Source: Actinomadura mexicana (GTDB taxonomy: Bacteria; Actinomycetota; Actinomycetes; Streptosporangiales; Streptosporangiaceae). From it: a stretch of 64,000 bases of DNA. The notes beneath the pieces were generated by a model. That model ran no database searches. It saw nothing but the letters and a program-made list of their open reading frames with translations, and was not told the origin of the DNA. The DNA lies in assembly GCF_900188105.1 (NCBI RefSeq), contig NZ_FZNP01000001.1:372001-436000 (forward strand), written 5' to 3'. Below are positions 1-9,216 of this stretch, piece after piece; the first letter of the stretch is position 1, and every line of letters starts with the position of its first letter. A program made the position numbers and the translations under genes.

Positions 1-52
1 AGGTACCGCTCGGGCGAGAGGCGGTCGGTCCCCCCTGCGCCGCCCACCGTCC

Positions 53-688
53 CTACACCGGCGAGGTACACGCCGCTCCCGCCCGCGCCTCGATGAAGTC
101 GACGACCTCCGCGATGCCGGTGCCGGCGAGGCAGTCGGTCAGCGCGACCGGGCCCTCCCCGCGCACCGCCCGCGCGTCCCGTTCCATGACCGCCAGGTCG
201 GTGCGGACGTACGGGGCGATGTCGATCTTGTTGATGACCAGCAGGTCGGAGTCGGTGGTGCCGGGGCCGCGCTTGCGCGGCATCTTCTCGCCCTCCGCGG
301 TGTCCAGGACGAAGATGTACACGTCGGCCAGCGCCGGGCTGAAGGTGAGCGTGAGGTTGTCGCCGCCGCTCTCGAACAGCAGGAGGTCGATCTCGGGGAA
401 GCGGTCGAGCAGTTCGGCCGCCGCCGCCAGGTTCATGGTCGGGTCGTCGCGGACGGCGGTGTGCGGGCACGCGCCCGTCTCGACCCCCACGATCCTCTCG
501 GGGTCGAGCGTCCCGGCCAGGGTCCGGCGCACGTGCTCGGCGTCCTCCTGGGTGTAGATGTCATTGGTGATCACACCGACCTGGTGGCCCAGCGTCTGCA
601 ACCGCGGCACCAGCGCCTCGACCAGCGCCGTCTTGCCGCTTCCGACCGGGCCGCCGATGCCCACCTTGAAGACCTTCTCCAGTTCCAT
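53..688 (-). CDS. ureG: Urease accessory GTPase UreG
   Basis: UreG is the cytoplasmic GTPase that, with UreF and UreD, delivers nickel to the urease active site. The 211-residue protein has the family's normal length. It shows a P-loop GPVGSGKT at residues 13-20, the nickel-binding CPH motif at residues 74-76, an ESGGDNL switch segment near residue 106 and a NKID guanine-recognition motif near residue 152. It follows ureF by 23 bases on the same strand, so it belongs to the urease operon. ureD is not in the window and would be expected just beyond the left edge. The start is the only ATG that keeps the P-loop at its usual distance from the N terminus. Confidence 0.97.
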   Translation of the reverse strand: MELEKVFKVGIGGPVGSGKTALVEALVPRLQTLGHQVGVITNDIYTQEDAEHVRRTLAGTLDPERIVGVETGACPHTAVRDDPTMNLAAAAELLDRFPEIDLLLFESGGDNLTLTFSPALADVYIFVLDTAEGEKMPRKRGPGTTDSDLLVINKIDIAPYVRTDLAVMERDARAVRGEGPVALTDCLAGTGIAEVVDFIEARAGAACTSPV

Positions 689-711
689 CCCGCCTCCTTC
701 GTGTCAACGGA

Positions 712-1422
712 TCAGGTGACGAACAGCCGGGCCGCCGCCCGCTCGTGCGCGGCCGAGACGACGTCGGCGACGGGCACCGAGCCGTGCAGCTCCCGCGGAT
801 GGCGGGCGGCGAGCGCCGCCCGCGCGACCCGTGCGAGGTCCGGGCGGATCTCGCACAGCAGCCGCTGGGCGCGGCGGAAGTCGGTGCGGGCCAGCCGCAC
901 CGCCGCCGCCGTCCAGCTCGCGGCGAAGGCGTACAGGTCGGCGGCGACCGCGTGCGCCGCGGACACCCCGAGCCCCGCGTAGAGCGCGCCCACCACGACC
1001 GCGTGGTTGCCCGGCGCGGTCCTGTCCGCCACCAGCTCCGCCAGCCGGGCGCCCTCGGGCACCGGGAAGGCGAAGGCCGCCGTGTCCAGGAGCTGCCGGC
1101 CGGTCCGGGTCGAGGCGCCCCGCTGCTCGCGGTTGAGCTTGATCGCGTGCAGCCGCCGGTCGACGCGGACCAGCCCGTCCCAGTCGGCCTCGCTGGCCGC
1201 GCGGTGCGCCAGTGCCAGGGCGGCCGCGTCCGCGGGGCCCACCGCGTTGTACAGCAGGTCGGTCAGCAGCTCGCGCAGGTTCTCCGGCCCGGTGATCTGG
1301 AGCTGGACGTACCCCTCCAGGCCGTGCGACAAGGTGTACATCCCGCTCGGGAAGCCGGAGTCGGTGAGCTGGAGCTGGGCCAGCAGCGGATCCAGGTCGG
1401 CGGTGCCGGCGGGCATGCTCAT
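712..1422 (-). CDS. ureF: Urease accessory protein UreF
   Basis: UreF is an all-helical accessory protein that joins UreD to UreG in the complex that activates apo-urease. The 236-residue product starts [21 protein letters not shown] and carries the [14 protein letters not shown] segment that is typical of the UreF N terminus. The start codon is set by an ATGA overlap with the ureC stop codon, so translation is probably coupled. The rest is rich in Ala and Leu helices, as the family shows. Its position between ureC and ureG is the usual order. I see no truncation. Confidence 0.95.
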   Translation of the reverse strand: MSMPAGTADLDPLLAQLQLTDSGFPSGMYTLSHGLEGYVQLQITGPENLRELLTDLLYNAVGPADAAALALAHRAASEADWDGLVRVDRRLHAIKLNREQRGASTRTGRQLLDTAAFAFPVPEGARLAELVADRTAPGNHAVVVGALYAGLGVSAAHAVAADLYAFAASWTAAAVRLARTDFRRAQRLLCEIRPDLARVARAALAARHPRELHGSVPVADVVSAAHERAAARLFVT

Positions 1423-3140
1423 GCCAGGAAGAACAGCCGGTTCAGCGGCAGCTTCGTGGCCGGTTCGATGTGCGCGGGCTCCCCGTCCACGGTGACCTTG
1501 TAGGTCTCCGGATCGACCTTGATCTCGGCGAGCGTCGAGTTGCGGAGCATGTGGCGCTTGTCGACGGTCCGGCACTGGCGCACCGGCCGGATCAGCCGCT
1601 TCAGGCCGAGCCGCTCGGGCACGCCCGCCTCGATCGCGCCGCCGGACATGAAGGTCGCGCAGGTGCTCGACAGCGCCCGGCCGAAGGCCCCGTACATGGG
1701 CCGGAAGTAGACCGGCTGCGGGGTCGGCAGGGACGCGTTCGGGTCGCCCATCTGCGCCCAGCCGATCAAGCCGCCCTTGATGACCATGGAGGGCTTGGCG
1801 CCGAAGGCGTTGATCGGCCACAGCACGACGTCGGCGAGCTTGCCGTCCTCCAGCGAGCCGATCGTGTCCGCCATTCCGGAGACGCGGGCCGGGTTGATGG
1901 TCAGCTTGGCCAGGTAGCGCAGCACCCGGAAGTTGTCGTTGCGGGACGAGTCCTCGGGCAGCGCGCCCCTCTTGTCCTTGTTGTGGTGGGCCACCTGGAA
2001 GGCGCGGGTGAACGACTCGCCCACCCGGCCCATCGCCTGGGAGTCCGAACCGATGATGCTGATGACACCGAGGTCGTGCAGTACCGTCTCGGCCGAGATG
2101 GTCTCGGCGCGGACCCGGCTGTCGGCGAACGCCACGTCCTCGGGCACGTCGTAGCTGAGGTGGTGGCACACCATCGTCATGTCCAGCAGTTCGTCCACCG
2201 AGTTGGCGGTGTAGGGCAGCGTCGGGTTCGTGGAGGCCGGGAGCACGTTGGGCTCGCCGGTCACCCGCAGGATGTCGGGGGCGTGCCCGCCGCCCGCGCC
2301 CTCGGAGTGGTAGGTGTGGATCGCGCGGCCGTTGATCGCGTTGAGGGTGTCCTCGACGAAGCCGGCCTCGTTCAGGGTGTCGGTGTGGATGTTGATCTGG
2401 ATGTCCAGCTCGTCGGCCACCGACAGCGCGCAGTCGATGACGGCCGGGGTGGCGCCCCAGTCCTCGTGCACCTTCAGCCCGGCGGCGCCGGCGAGGATCT
2501 GCTCCTCCAGCGGGCCCGGCAGGCTGCTGTTCCCCTTGCCGTAGACGGCGATGTTGATCGGGATGTCCTCGTAGGCCTGCAGGATGCGGGAGATGTTCCA
2601 CGGGCCGGGGGTGGTGGTGCAGCCGCGGCTGCCGTCCGCCGGGCCGGTGCCGCCGCCGACCAGGGTGGTGATCCCGTTGCTCAGCGCGTGCTGGGCCTGC
2701 TGGGGGGCGATGAAGTGGACGTGGGTGTCGATCGCCCCGGGCGTGGCGATGAGGTTCTCACCGGAGATCACCTCGGTGCTCGCGCTGATGATCAGCCGCC
2801 GGTCGACGCCGTTCTGGGTGTGCGGGTTGCCCGACTTGCCGACGCCGGCGATCCTCCCGTCCTTGATGCCGATGTCGCCCTTGACGATGCCCAGCACCGG
2901 GTCGAGGATCAGCGCGTTCGTGATCACCACGTCCAGGGCGACCGACACGCCCGACGCGGGGTCGGCCGACATGCCGTCGCGGGCGGTCTTGCCGCCCCCG
3001 TACTGGGTCTCGTCTCCGTAGTGCCCCTCGGTGTGGTCCTTCTCCACCTCGACGACGAGGTTGGTGTCCCCGAGGCGGACCCGGTCGCCCACCGTCGGGC
3101 CGTACATGGTGGCGTACTGCTGACGGCTCATCGTGGTCAT
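1419..3140 (-). CDS. ureC: Urease alpha subunit UreC
   Basis: This is the catalytic subunit of urease, which hydrolyses urea to ammonia and carbamate at a dinickel centre. The 573-residue length is normal. Visible signatures are the metal-binding HVHFIAPQQ segment, the carbamylated-lysine segment [13 protein letters not shown] at about residue 220, and the active-site [10 protein letters not shown] segment at about residue 320. All active-site motifs appear intact, so the enzyme should work if nickel is supplied. It follows ureB by 6 bases and overlaps ureF by 4 bases. Confidence 0.98.
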   Translation of the reverse strand: MTTMSRQQYATMYGPTVGDRVRLGDTNLVVEVEKDHTEGHYGDETQYGGGKTARDGMSADPASGVSVALDVVITNALILDPVLGIVKGDIGIKDGRIAGVGKSGNPHTQNGVDRRLIISASTEVISGENLIATPGAIDTHVHFIAPQQAQHALSNGITTLVGGGTGPADGSRGCTTTPGPWNISRILQAYEDIPINIAVYGKGNSSLPGPLEEQILAGAAGLKVHEDWGATPAVIDCALSVADELDIQINIHTDTLNEAGFVEDTLNAINGRAIHTYHSEGAGGGHAPDILRVTGEPNVLPASTNPTLPYTANSVDELLDMTMVCHHLSYDVPEDVAFADSRVRAETISAETVLHDLGVISIIGSDSQAMGRVGESFTRAFQVAHHNKDKRGALPEDSSRNDNFRVLRYLAKLTINPARVSGMADTIGSLEDGKLADVVLWPINAFGAKPSMVIKGGLIGWAQMGDPNASLPTPQPVYFRPMYGAFGRALSSTCATFMSGGAIEAGVPERLGLKRLIRPVRQCRTVDKRHMLRNSTLAEIKVDPETYKVTVDGEPAHIEPATKLPLNRLFFLA

Positions 3141-3146
3141 GGCGGC

Positions 3147-3578
3147 TCAGCCCTTCTTTCCGGAACGCGCGGACCTCGTCCTCTTGGACGACTTCTTCGG
3201 CGGCTCGACCGGTTCGTCGAGATAGCCGCGCTTGTGCATCCGCCGCAGCGCCGTGCGGTGCGCCTCATCGGACCGGACGCTGCCGTTGAGCAGGCCGCCG
3301 AACCCCACCAGCCGCAGCCCGCCGCCGTACTCGACCAGGGTCACTTCCTTGGTGTCCCCGGGCTCGAAACGGACCGCGGTTCCCGACGGGATGTCCAGGC
3401 GCTTTCCGAACGCCTTGTCGCGTTCGAACTTCAGCGCCCGGTTGCTCTCGAAGAAGTGGAAGTGCGAGCCGATCTGTACGGCGCGGTCACCCGTGTTCTG
3501 CACCAGGATGGTCTCCCTGGGCTGACCGGCGTTCAGTTCGATGTCGCCCTCGCCGTACATGTAAATGTCATCCGACAT
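3147..3578 (-). CDS. ureB: Urease beta subunit UreB
   Basis: UreB is the small structural beta subunit of the urease heterotrimer. The core (about residues 5-115) has the family segments [21 protein letters not shown] and [16 protein letters not shown]. The protein then runs on for about 25 residues in a Lys/Arg/Ser-rich tail ([18 protein letters not shown]), which most UreB proteins lack. The start overlaps the end of the His-rich CbiX-like gene by 11 bases. The order ureA, CbiX-like gene, ureB is unusual because ureA and ureB are normally adjacent. Confidence 0.95.
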   Translation of the reverse strand: MSDDIYMYGEGDIELNAGQPRETILVQNTGDRAVQIGSHFHFFESNRALKFERDKAFGKRLDIPSGTAVRFEPGDTKEVTLVEYGGGLRLVGFGGLLNGSVRSDEAHRTALRRMHKRGYLDEPVEPPKKSSKRTRSARSGKKG

Positions 3579-4392
3579 GAGATGCCGCCCCTTTCATGTC
3601 CGCCATCACCCGACGTGGAATTTCCTGGGGATCACCGTGATCCTGTTCGTGCCCGTGGCCGTGCCCGTGGCCGTGCCCGTGCCCGTGCCCGTGGCCGTGG
3701 CCGTGGCCGTGGGTGGCGGGTGCCAGTCCGTCGTCGCCGTCCCGGCTCCACCGGCGTTCCGCTTCGGCCACCCGTTCGCGGATCAGCGCGCCGAGCGAGG
3801 CCGGCCCCAGAAGCGGGCCCGCGGTCCGGGCGTCGGCCCGCTGGGGCGCCGGAACGAAGGAGGCGGGGACCAGGACGACCTCCTCCGCCCCCAGCCGCCG
3901 GCAGCGCTCGACGCCCTCGTCCACGTCCGGCTCACCGCCCGACAGCGCCACCTCCACCCAGCGGACGGGCGTGTACTGCCACACCAGCCGCGCCACCCTG
4001 AACAGGTCGGCGTCCGGCTCGGGCCCGGCGGCGGGCGCCACCAGCAGGACCGCCCGCTCCCCCGGTCCGTCGCGCAGCATCCGGGACACCGCGCCCCTGA
4101 TCCAGCCGACCAGGTGCTCGGCCGTACCCAGCGGCCCGGCCAGCAGCAGGTCCCCCGGCGCCCGGTCCCGGGCCGCCCACCTCAGGGTCTGCGCGGCGAC
4201 GACCGGCAGGTCGGGGTCGCGCCCGAACGTCATCGGCACCGCCACGAGCCGGTCCCGCGGCCGCGTCGCCGACTGCAGGTCCCGGCCCGGAGCACGGACG
4301 TCCGCGTCCCGGGACCCGAGCAGGTGCGGAAGGCACCGGCCCTGCCGGCTCTCATGCCCGCCGACCAGGACGACCCGCCGGCCGCCGGACAC
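3568..4392 (-). CDS. CbiX-like (sirohydrochlorin chelatase fold) protein with His-Gly tail
   Basis: The N terminus ([10 protein letters not shown], His13) resembles the metal-site strand of CbiX/SirB chelatases. The second half ([20 protein letters not shown], then [11 protein letters not shown]) follows the repeated CbiX fold. The second metal-site histidine of the family is not evident. Residues about 228-248 are an alternating His-Gly run with 11 histidines, and one more His follows shortly after. I chose the GTG at 4392 because it overlaps the ureA stop (TAGTG) and places the CbiX motif at the N terminus. The gene sits inside the urease operon and no ureE is visible, so a nickel-storage or nickel-delivery role is a reasonable inference. 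Enzymatic chelatase activity is unproven. Confidence 0.75.
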   Translation of the reverse strand: MSGGRRVVLVGGHESRQGRCLPHLLGSRDADVRAPGRDLQSATRPRDRLVAVPMTFGRDPDLPVVAAQTLRWAARDRAPGDLLLAGPLGTAEHLVGWIRGAVSRMLRDGPGERAVLLVAPAAGPEPDADLFRVARLVWQYTPVRWVEVALSGGEPDVDEGVERCRRLGAEEVVLVPASFVPAPQRADARTAGPLLGPASLGALIRERVAEAERRWSRDGDDGLAPATHGHGHGHGHGHGHGHGHGHGHEQDHGDPQEIPRRVMADMKGAASHVG

Positions 4393-4700
4393 TATCTGCC
4401 GCCGACCGGGTCGTGGCAGGAGACCAGCTTGGTGCCGTCGTCGAAGGCGGCCTCGATCTGGATCAGGGTCAGCATCGCGCGCACGCCGGGCAGCACGTCG
4501 TCGGACCCGACGACCTGCTTGCCGAGCTCCATGCACTCGGCGACGGTCCTGCCGTCCCGGGCCGCCTCCACGATCGCCGAGCTGATCAGCGCCACCGTCT
4601 CTGCGTAGTTGAGCTTCAGGCCCCTGTCCCGGCGCTGCTGCGCCATCTGGGCGGCGGTGAAGAGGACCAGCTTGTCCATCTCCCGCGGGGTGAGGTTCAT
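4392..4700 (-). CDS. ureA: Urease gamma subunit UreA
   Basis: This is the 102-residue gamma subunit of urease. It begins MNLTPREMDKLVLFTAAQMA and contains the characteristic LNYAETVALISS segment and the DGRTVAECMELGKQV segment. Length and sequence are typical. An AGGAGAACCG-like ribosome site precedes the ATG. The gene follows the urea transporter gene by 35 bases and overlaps the GTG of the CbiX-like gene by one base. All of this indicates one transcript running from the transporter to ureG. Confidence 0.96.
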   Translation of the reverse strand: MNLTPREMDKLVLFTAAQMAQQRRDRGLKLNYAETVALISSAIVEAARDGRTVAECMELGKQVVGSDDVLPGVRAMLTLIQIEAAFDDGTKLVSCHDPVGGR

Positions 4701-4735
4701 CGGTTCTCCTTCTCGCGCCCGGTCGCCACCGACGG

Positions 4736-5740
4736 TCAGCCAGCGCGTTCGATCTTGTTGAGCATCGGGACGGCGGCGAGGAACACCCAGGTCACCAGCA
4801 CGAAAGGCCAGGTGAGGGTGTGGCCTCCGACCACCTCGAACAGGGTGCCGATCCCGGCCGTGACGCCCGCAGCCGCCACCGTGCCGATCACGGCGTAGAC
4901 GGCGCTCACCGAGGTGACCGCGACGAAGGTGCCGAACAGCGCGAGCCCGGTCAGCACGGAGTTGTAGCCGTACAGGCCGGCCCCGAGGTCCGCGGCCTGC
5001 GCACCCAGCGCCCAGCCGGTGAGCAGGCCGATCAGGCTGGAGGCCAGGGCCACCAGCCCGGTCGCCCACCCGGCGACGACCAGGCCGGCCAGGAAGATCA
5101 AACCCACGTACCACTTGTCCTGGAAGAACACCTGGCCGACGCCGTTGAACGTGCCCTTCCAGAAGTAGGCCCAGCTCATCGCCGTGCCGGGAGCGGTCGC
5201 GGACGGCGGGGCCGAGCCCGCGTGCTCCGCCCACACCCGGCCGAAGGACGGCCCGCCGATCACCATGACCGAGGTGATCACGCAGAAGGGCGCGGTGAAC
5301 GTGGGCAGGTCGTACGGGGTGAGGACCACCCTCAGCGCCGAGGTGAGCACGCTGCCGGCGATCGCGCCGCCGACGACGAGCAGGGCCGTCATCCACCGGG
5401 CGTCCAGATAGAGCACCAGGCTGACGCCGATCAGCGTGCCGCAGAAGCCCTCCAGTCCGAGCGAGACCCGGTCCCGCCAGGAGACGCCGAGCAGGTAGGC
5501 GGTGAGGGTGGCGACCACCGTCCCCAGCAGTCCGAAGACGCCGAACTGCCAGCCGCCCACGAACAAGGCCGCGAGAAAGATCAGGCCGGTCCAGTGGTTC
5601 GGCTGGAAGTCGACCTGGGCGATGCCTTTCGGAATGGTGAGCAGATGGTCGAGGCCCCGACGCCGCTGCGAATCCTCCGCGGGTTCCGGCGGATCGGACG
5701 GCGCGGGTGCCGAGGGCAAGTGCGGACTCCTTAAAGCCAT
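4736..5740 (-). CDS. Urea transporter (UT/Yut family)
   Basis: This is a predicted integral membrane urea channel of the UT family (334 residues). The two halves are related: GLEGFCGTLIGVSLVLYL in the first and GAGLYGYNSVLTGLALFG in the second are the paired signature loops that line the pore. About ten hydrophobic helices can be counted. The N terminus of about 40 residues is polar and cytosolic. The gene is first in the urease operon, so uptake and hydrolysis of urea are expressed together. The operon promoter should lie in 5741-5910. The ATG at 5740 is the only start that gives a complete N terminus without a long low-complexity extension. Confidence 0.9.
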   Translation of the reverse strand: MALRSPHLPSAPAPSDPPEPAEDSQRRRGLDHLLTIPKGIAQVDFQPNHWTGLIFLAALFVGGWQFGVFGLLGTVVATLTAYLLGVSWRDRVSLGLEGFCGTLIGVSLVLYLDARWMTALLVVGGAIAGSVLTSALRVVLTPYDLPTFTAPFCVITSVMVIGGPSFGRVWAEHAGSAPPSATAPGTAMSWAYFWKGTFNGVGQVFFQDKWYVGLIFLAGLVVAGWATGLVALASSLIGLLTGWALGAQAADLGAGLYGYNSVLTGLALFGTFVAVTSVSAVYAVIGTVAAAGVTAGIGTLFEVVGGHTLTWPFVLVTWVFLAAVPMLNKIERAG

Positions 5741-5910
5741 GCGGGCAGTCGCGGATGCGGATCTCGTACGCCTGGCCTGATTCCCGCTGACTCGATCAAC
5801 TAGCTCAAGAGAGTTCACGCTTTGCGTCAATGACGGCGCGGACGCGCGACCGGACCCGGCGCTCGCGTCCCGCGGCGCCGGCAGGGGCCGGCGATCCCTG
5901 GTGCCCTGAT

Positions 5911-7491
5911 TCAGGGGGCGCGGCGCAGGGCGATGAGGGCGACGTCGTCCTCGCGGTGCCCGAACTCGGCGAGGATGCGGTCGCTGTAGGCCTCCAGGTC
6001 GTCGTCCACGTCCATGGCGAGGGTCCGGAGGCGTTCGAGGTTGGTGGTCAGGGGGACCGCGCGGTCCTCGATCAGGCCGTCGGTGATGAGGACGACGGTG
6101 CCGCCGGGCGGGATGCTCGTCTCCTCGAGGCCGAGCCGCTCGGCGGGGAAGCCGAGCAGCAGGCCGCCCCTGGAGCCGTACTCGGCCCGGCCCGCGGCGA
6201 TGTGCAGGGGCGGGATGTGGCCCGCGTTGGCGACCCGGAGCCGTCCCGTCCGCGGGTCCAGGGACATCAGGCACATCGTGGCGGTCTGGTCGTCGTGGTA
6301 GCGCTGCATCACGCGGTTGAGCAGTCTGATGATGGTGGCGATGTCGTGGCCCTCCGCGGCGAAGGCGCGCATCGCGTGCCGCAGTTCCGCCATGACGGTG
6401 GCCGCGTGCAGGGAGTGCCCCTGTACGTCGCCGATGGCCACCAGGACGTCCTCGCCGCGGTCGACGACCTCGTAGAAGTCGCCGCCCACCTCGGCCTGGT
6501 CGCTGGCCGGCTCGTAGCGGACGCTGAACTCCCAGCCGGGCATGGCGGGGTGGACGGCGGGAAGCAGGCTGCGCTGGAGCGTCAGCGAGATCAGGTGCTC
6601 CTCGGTGTAGGAGCGCAGCGCCTCCATCGCCAGGGCGACCGCCTGCCCCAGCTGCCGCAGGAGCTGGGTTCCGTCCTCGTCGGACGCGCCGCGGGCCTCG
6701 ATCGCCACGCCGATCGCCGGCCGGCCGCGCTTGACCCGAGAGGTCGCCAGGAGAACGTCGCCCTTGGAGGCGCTGTCGGGCAGCAGGTCCCGCCACCGCG
6801 CCTCCGGCACGGCGACGATGCGGGTCCCGGTGTCCTCGCCGAGGCCGGTCATCGCGACGAGCCGCGCGGGCACCTCGGGCGGGCAGGGCCGGTTCCACGG
6901 CTCGTTGCCCATGTGGACGGTCCTCCTCGCCTGGCCGTCCGGGGGGACGACGAACACCGCCGCCGGCACCGAGAAGATGTCGAGGGCGCCGCGCGCCGCC
7001 ACCGCCGCGAGCCCGTCGAACGTCTGGGCGGCGTTGATGGCCAGCGAGGTGCGGGTGAAGGCCGCCATCTGCTCGGCGATCCGCTCGGCACGGCGCCGGG
7101 CCCGGTAGTAGCGCAGGACCGCCTCGACGGTGGCGATGAACTCGCCCGGGTCGATGGGGTCGGTCATGTAGGCGTCGGCGCCGCGCCGCAGCCCGTGGGT
7201 GCGGTCGGTGGCCTCGACGGCGGTGGCGGAGATGTGGACGACGGGCAGCGACGCCGTGGCGGGGGCGGCCTTGATCTGCTCGCAGACCTCCATGCCGTTC
7301 GCGTCGGGCAGATGGATGTCCAGGACGACCAGGTCGATCTGGTGCTCGGCGAGCCGCTCCCAGCACTGGGCGGCGGTGGCGGCCTCCAGGACGGTGTGCC
7401 CGGCGCGGCGCAGCCAGCTGCCGATGATGTAGCGCTTGGTCTCGTTGTCGTCGACGACCAGGGCGGTCACGGCCGCGATCACATCGGTCAT
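5911..7491 (-). CDS. Response regulator with GAF and SpoIIE/PP2C phosphatase domains
   Basis: The 526-residue protein has a receiver domain (about 8-122, phospho-acceptor Asp58 in LVVLDIHLP), a GAF-like sensor domain (about 150-320) and a SpoIIE/RsbU-type PP2C phosphatase domain (about 335-526, with VGGDFYEVV, IGDVQGHS and HREDDVALI metal-site segments). The usual receiver KP dipeptide reads DP (YMTDPID). Such proteins dephosphorylate anti-sigma antagonist proteins. The start overlaps the stop of the upstream histidine kinase gene (ATGA), so the kinase is the likely phosphodonor. It is the last gene of the stressosome operon and probably the output phosphatase. Confidence 0.92.
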   Translation of the reverse strand: MTDVIAAVTALVVDDNETKRYIIGSWLRRAGHTVLEAATAAQCWERLAEHQIDLVVLDIHLPDANGMEVCEQIKAAPATASLPVVHISATAVEATDRTHGLRRGADAYMTDPIDPGEFIATVEAVLRYYRARRRAERIAEQMAAFTRTSLAINAAQTFDGLAAVAARGALDIFSVPAAVFVVPPDGQARRTVHMGNEPWNRPCPPEVPARLVAMTGLGEDTGTRIVAVPEARWRDLLPDSASKGDVLLATSRVKRGRPAIGVAIEARGASDEDGTQLLRQLGQAVALAMEALRSYTEEHLISLTLQRSLLPAVHPAMPGWEFSVRYEPASDQAEVGGDFYEVVDRGEDVLVAIGDVQGHSLHAATVMAELRHAMRAFAAEGHDIATIIRLLNRVMQRYHDDQTATMCLMSLDPRTGRLRVANAGHIPPLHIAAGRAEYGSRGGLLLGFPAERLGLEETSIPPGGTVVLITDGLIEDRAVPLTTNLERLRTLAMDVDDDLEAYSDRILAEFGHREDDVALIALRRAP

Positions 7492-9212
7492 GGCAGCCGC
7501 GCCGCTCGGCCGGCCCGGGCCCGCGCCACCGCGTCGGCGAGCATCACCGGTGCGAGCTGGGCCTGGTCGAGGACGGCGTCGACGCGCTCCGGCGGCGTCC
7601 CGTCCGAGGCGGCCTCGTCCGACGGGGCGATCAGCACGACGGCGGTCCCGGGCGGCGGTCCGCCCGGCCCGCCGACCGCGTCGGCGGCGGAGATGCCGGG
7701 ACCGAGCAGGATCAGTTCGGGCGGGTCGGAGGAGGCGGCCAGGTCGCGGACGGTCCGCGGATCGCCGGCCTCGCTGACGCGTCCGGCGGTGCCGTCGAGC
7801 GCGTCGCACAGCACCCGGCGTGCGGCGGCGTGCTCGTCGGCGACCAGCACGTGCGCGAGGCGGAGTTCGGCCAGGCCGTGGTACGGGGGCAGGCGCAGCG
7901 TCACCGTCGTGCCCGTGCCGACCTCGCTCTCCAGCGTCAGCTCGCCGCCGAGGGCGTGGGCGAGGCGGCGGGAGTAGGTCAGCCCGAGCCCCGTTCCCCC
8001 CGGCTTGCCGCCCGGCACCTGGTAGAACTCCTCGAAGACGCGCTCCTGCTCGCCGGGCGGGATGCCGATCCCCGTGTCGGCGACGGCGAACTCCAGGTGG
8101 TCGGGGGTGCGCCGGGTCGTCAGGCGCACCTCGCCCTCGTCGGTGTACTTGAGCCCGTTGGCCACCAGGTTGCGCAGGATGCGGTTCAGCATCACCTCGT
8201 CGGTGACCAGGATGAGGGCCCCCGCCTCGGCCGCGTCCACCCGGAGCCGTACCCCCGTCTGCTCGGCCATGGGCGTCATCAGGTCCCTCAGCTGCCGCAG
8301 CATCGAGGACACCTCGACGAACGTGCGGCGCGGCGCGAGCCCGCCCTGTTCGGCCTTGGCCATGTCCAGCAGCTCGTTCACCAGGGAGAGCAGGGTCTCG
8401 CTGGCGCCGGCGATCAGCGAGACCTGGTGCCGCTGCTCCTCGGTGAGGGGTTCGGCGGCGGGGTCGAGGAGCAGCCGGGCGAGCCCGATGACACCGTTGA
8501 CGGGCGTGCGCAGCTCGTGGCTGATGTTGGCCCAGAAGCGGTTCTTGGCATCGCCCGCCTCGCGGAGCTGGTCCGACTTCTCCTCCAGCTCGGCGTACAG
8601 CGCCACCACCCCCCGGTTGGTCTCCTCCAGCTCGGTGGACAGCTCCTTGTAGAGGGCCATCACGCCCTGGTTGGTCTCCTCCAGCTCGGTGTTGAGCGCG
8701 CGGAGCTCCCCGCTCTGCCGCCGCACGTCCTCCAGCGTCCGCAGCAGCTCGGCGTTCTGGGTCCGCAGTTCCTCCAGGGCGGAGGCGGGCTGGAGGCGCC
8801 CCAGCCGCGCACGGAGGTCGGCCAGCGTCGCGCCGGTCACCGTGGCGGCGTCCGCGGGCAGGTCCTTGGCGAGCCTGACGGTCCGCCCCGCCTCGGTCCC
8901 CGTCTCCTCGACCAGGTCCATGAGGCGCGCGGCCGCGGTGTCGCCCTCCTTCGGACGGGGGGAGCCCTGCGCGGGCGCGTACTCCATCTCGATCAGCAGC
9001 CGCGGCGCCGGCCGCCGGTCGAGGCGGAAGGCCACCGCGACCCCGCCGGAGTGGGCCACCAGCTCCCGGCCGATCTCGCTGAGCGCGGTGGCGACCCGCA
9101 CCTGGTCCTGGAAGTCGAGCCGGACGGCGGCGGCGACATGGCGCCCGGCCTGGCGGAGGGCGAAGACCCCCTCCTCGTCGGCCACCCGCAGACGCAGCAG
9201 TTCCTCCGCCAT
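7488..9212 (-). CDS. Hybrid-like sensor histidine kinase with degenerate receiver
   Basis: This 574-residue soluble kinase has an N-terminal anti-sigma-like ATPase fragment (about 1-80), a long coiled coil (about 145-222), a HisKA dimerisation domain with His232 in SHELRTPVNG, a HATPase domain (ILRNLVANGLKYT and ADTGIGIPPGE) and a C-terminal receiver-like domain (about 450-574). In the receiver the acceptor Asp is replaced (ELILLGPG), so it cannot be phosphorylated in the usual way. The coiled coil contains two copies of an ELEETNxGVxALYxEL unit spaced 18 residues apart. There are no membrane segments. The gene lies between the RsbT/RsbX-like fusion and the PP2C response regulator. Confidence 0.9.
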   Translation of the reverse strand: MAEELLRLRVADEEGVFALRQAGRHVAAAVRLDFQDQVRVATALSEIGRELVAHSGGVAVAFRLDRRPAPRLLIEMEYAPAQGSPRPKEGDTAAARLMDLVEETGTEAGRTVRLAKDLPADAATVTGATLADLRARLGRLQPASALEELRTQNAELLRTLEDVRRQSGELRALNTELEETNQGVMALYKELSTELEETNRGVVALYAELEEKSDQLREAGDAKNRFWANISHELRTPVNGVIGLARLLLDPAAEPLTEEQRHQVSLIAGASETLLSLVNELLDMAKAEQGGLAPRRTFVEVSSMLRQLRDLMTPMAEQTGVRLRVDAAEAGALILVTDEVMLNRILRNLVANGLKYTDEGEVRLTTRRTPDHLEFAVADTGIGIPPGEQERVFEEFYQVPGGKPGGTGLGLTYSRRLAHALGGELTLESEVGTGTTVTLRLPPYHGLAELRLAHVLVADEHAAARRVLCDALDGTAGRVSEAGDPRTVRDLAASSDPPELILLGPGISAADAVGGPGGPPPGTAVVLIAPSDEAASDGTPPERVDAVLDQAQLAPVMLADAVARARAGRAARLP

Positions 9213-9216
9213 CGGT

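Noticed and set aside
3650..3718. Short GTGCCC/GTGGCC repeats that look like a tandem repeat or CRISPR-like element
   Set aside because: They encode the His-Gly run of the CbiX-like protein; there are no spacers.
1470..4001. Very long open frame opposite ureC, ureB and the CbiX-like gene
   Set aside because: It is the antisense shadow of high-GC genes; composition is Arg/Val/Gly-rich with no domain, and the real genes on the other strand are certain.
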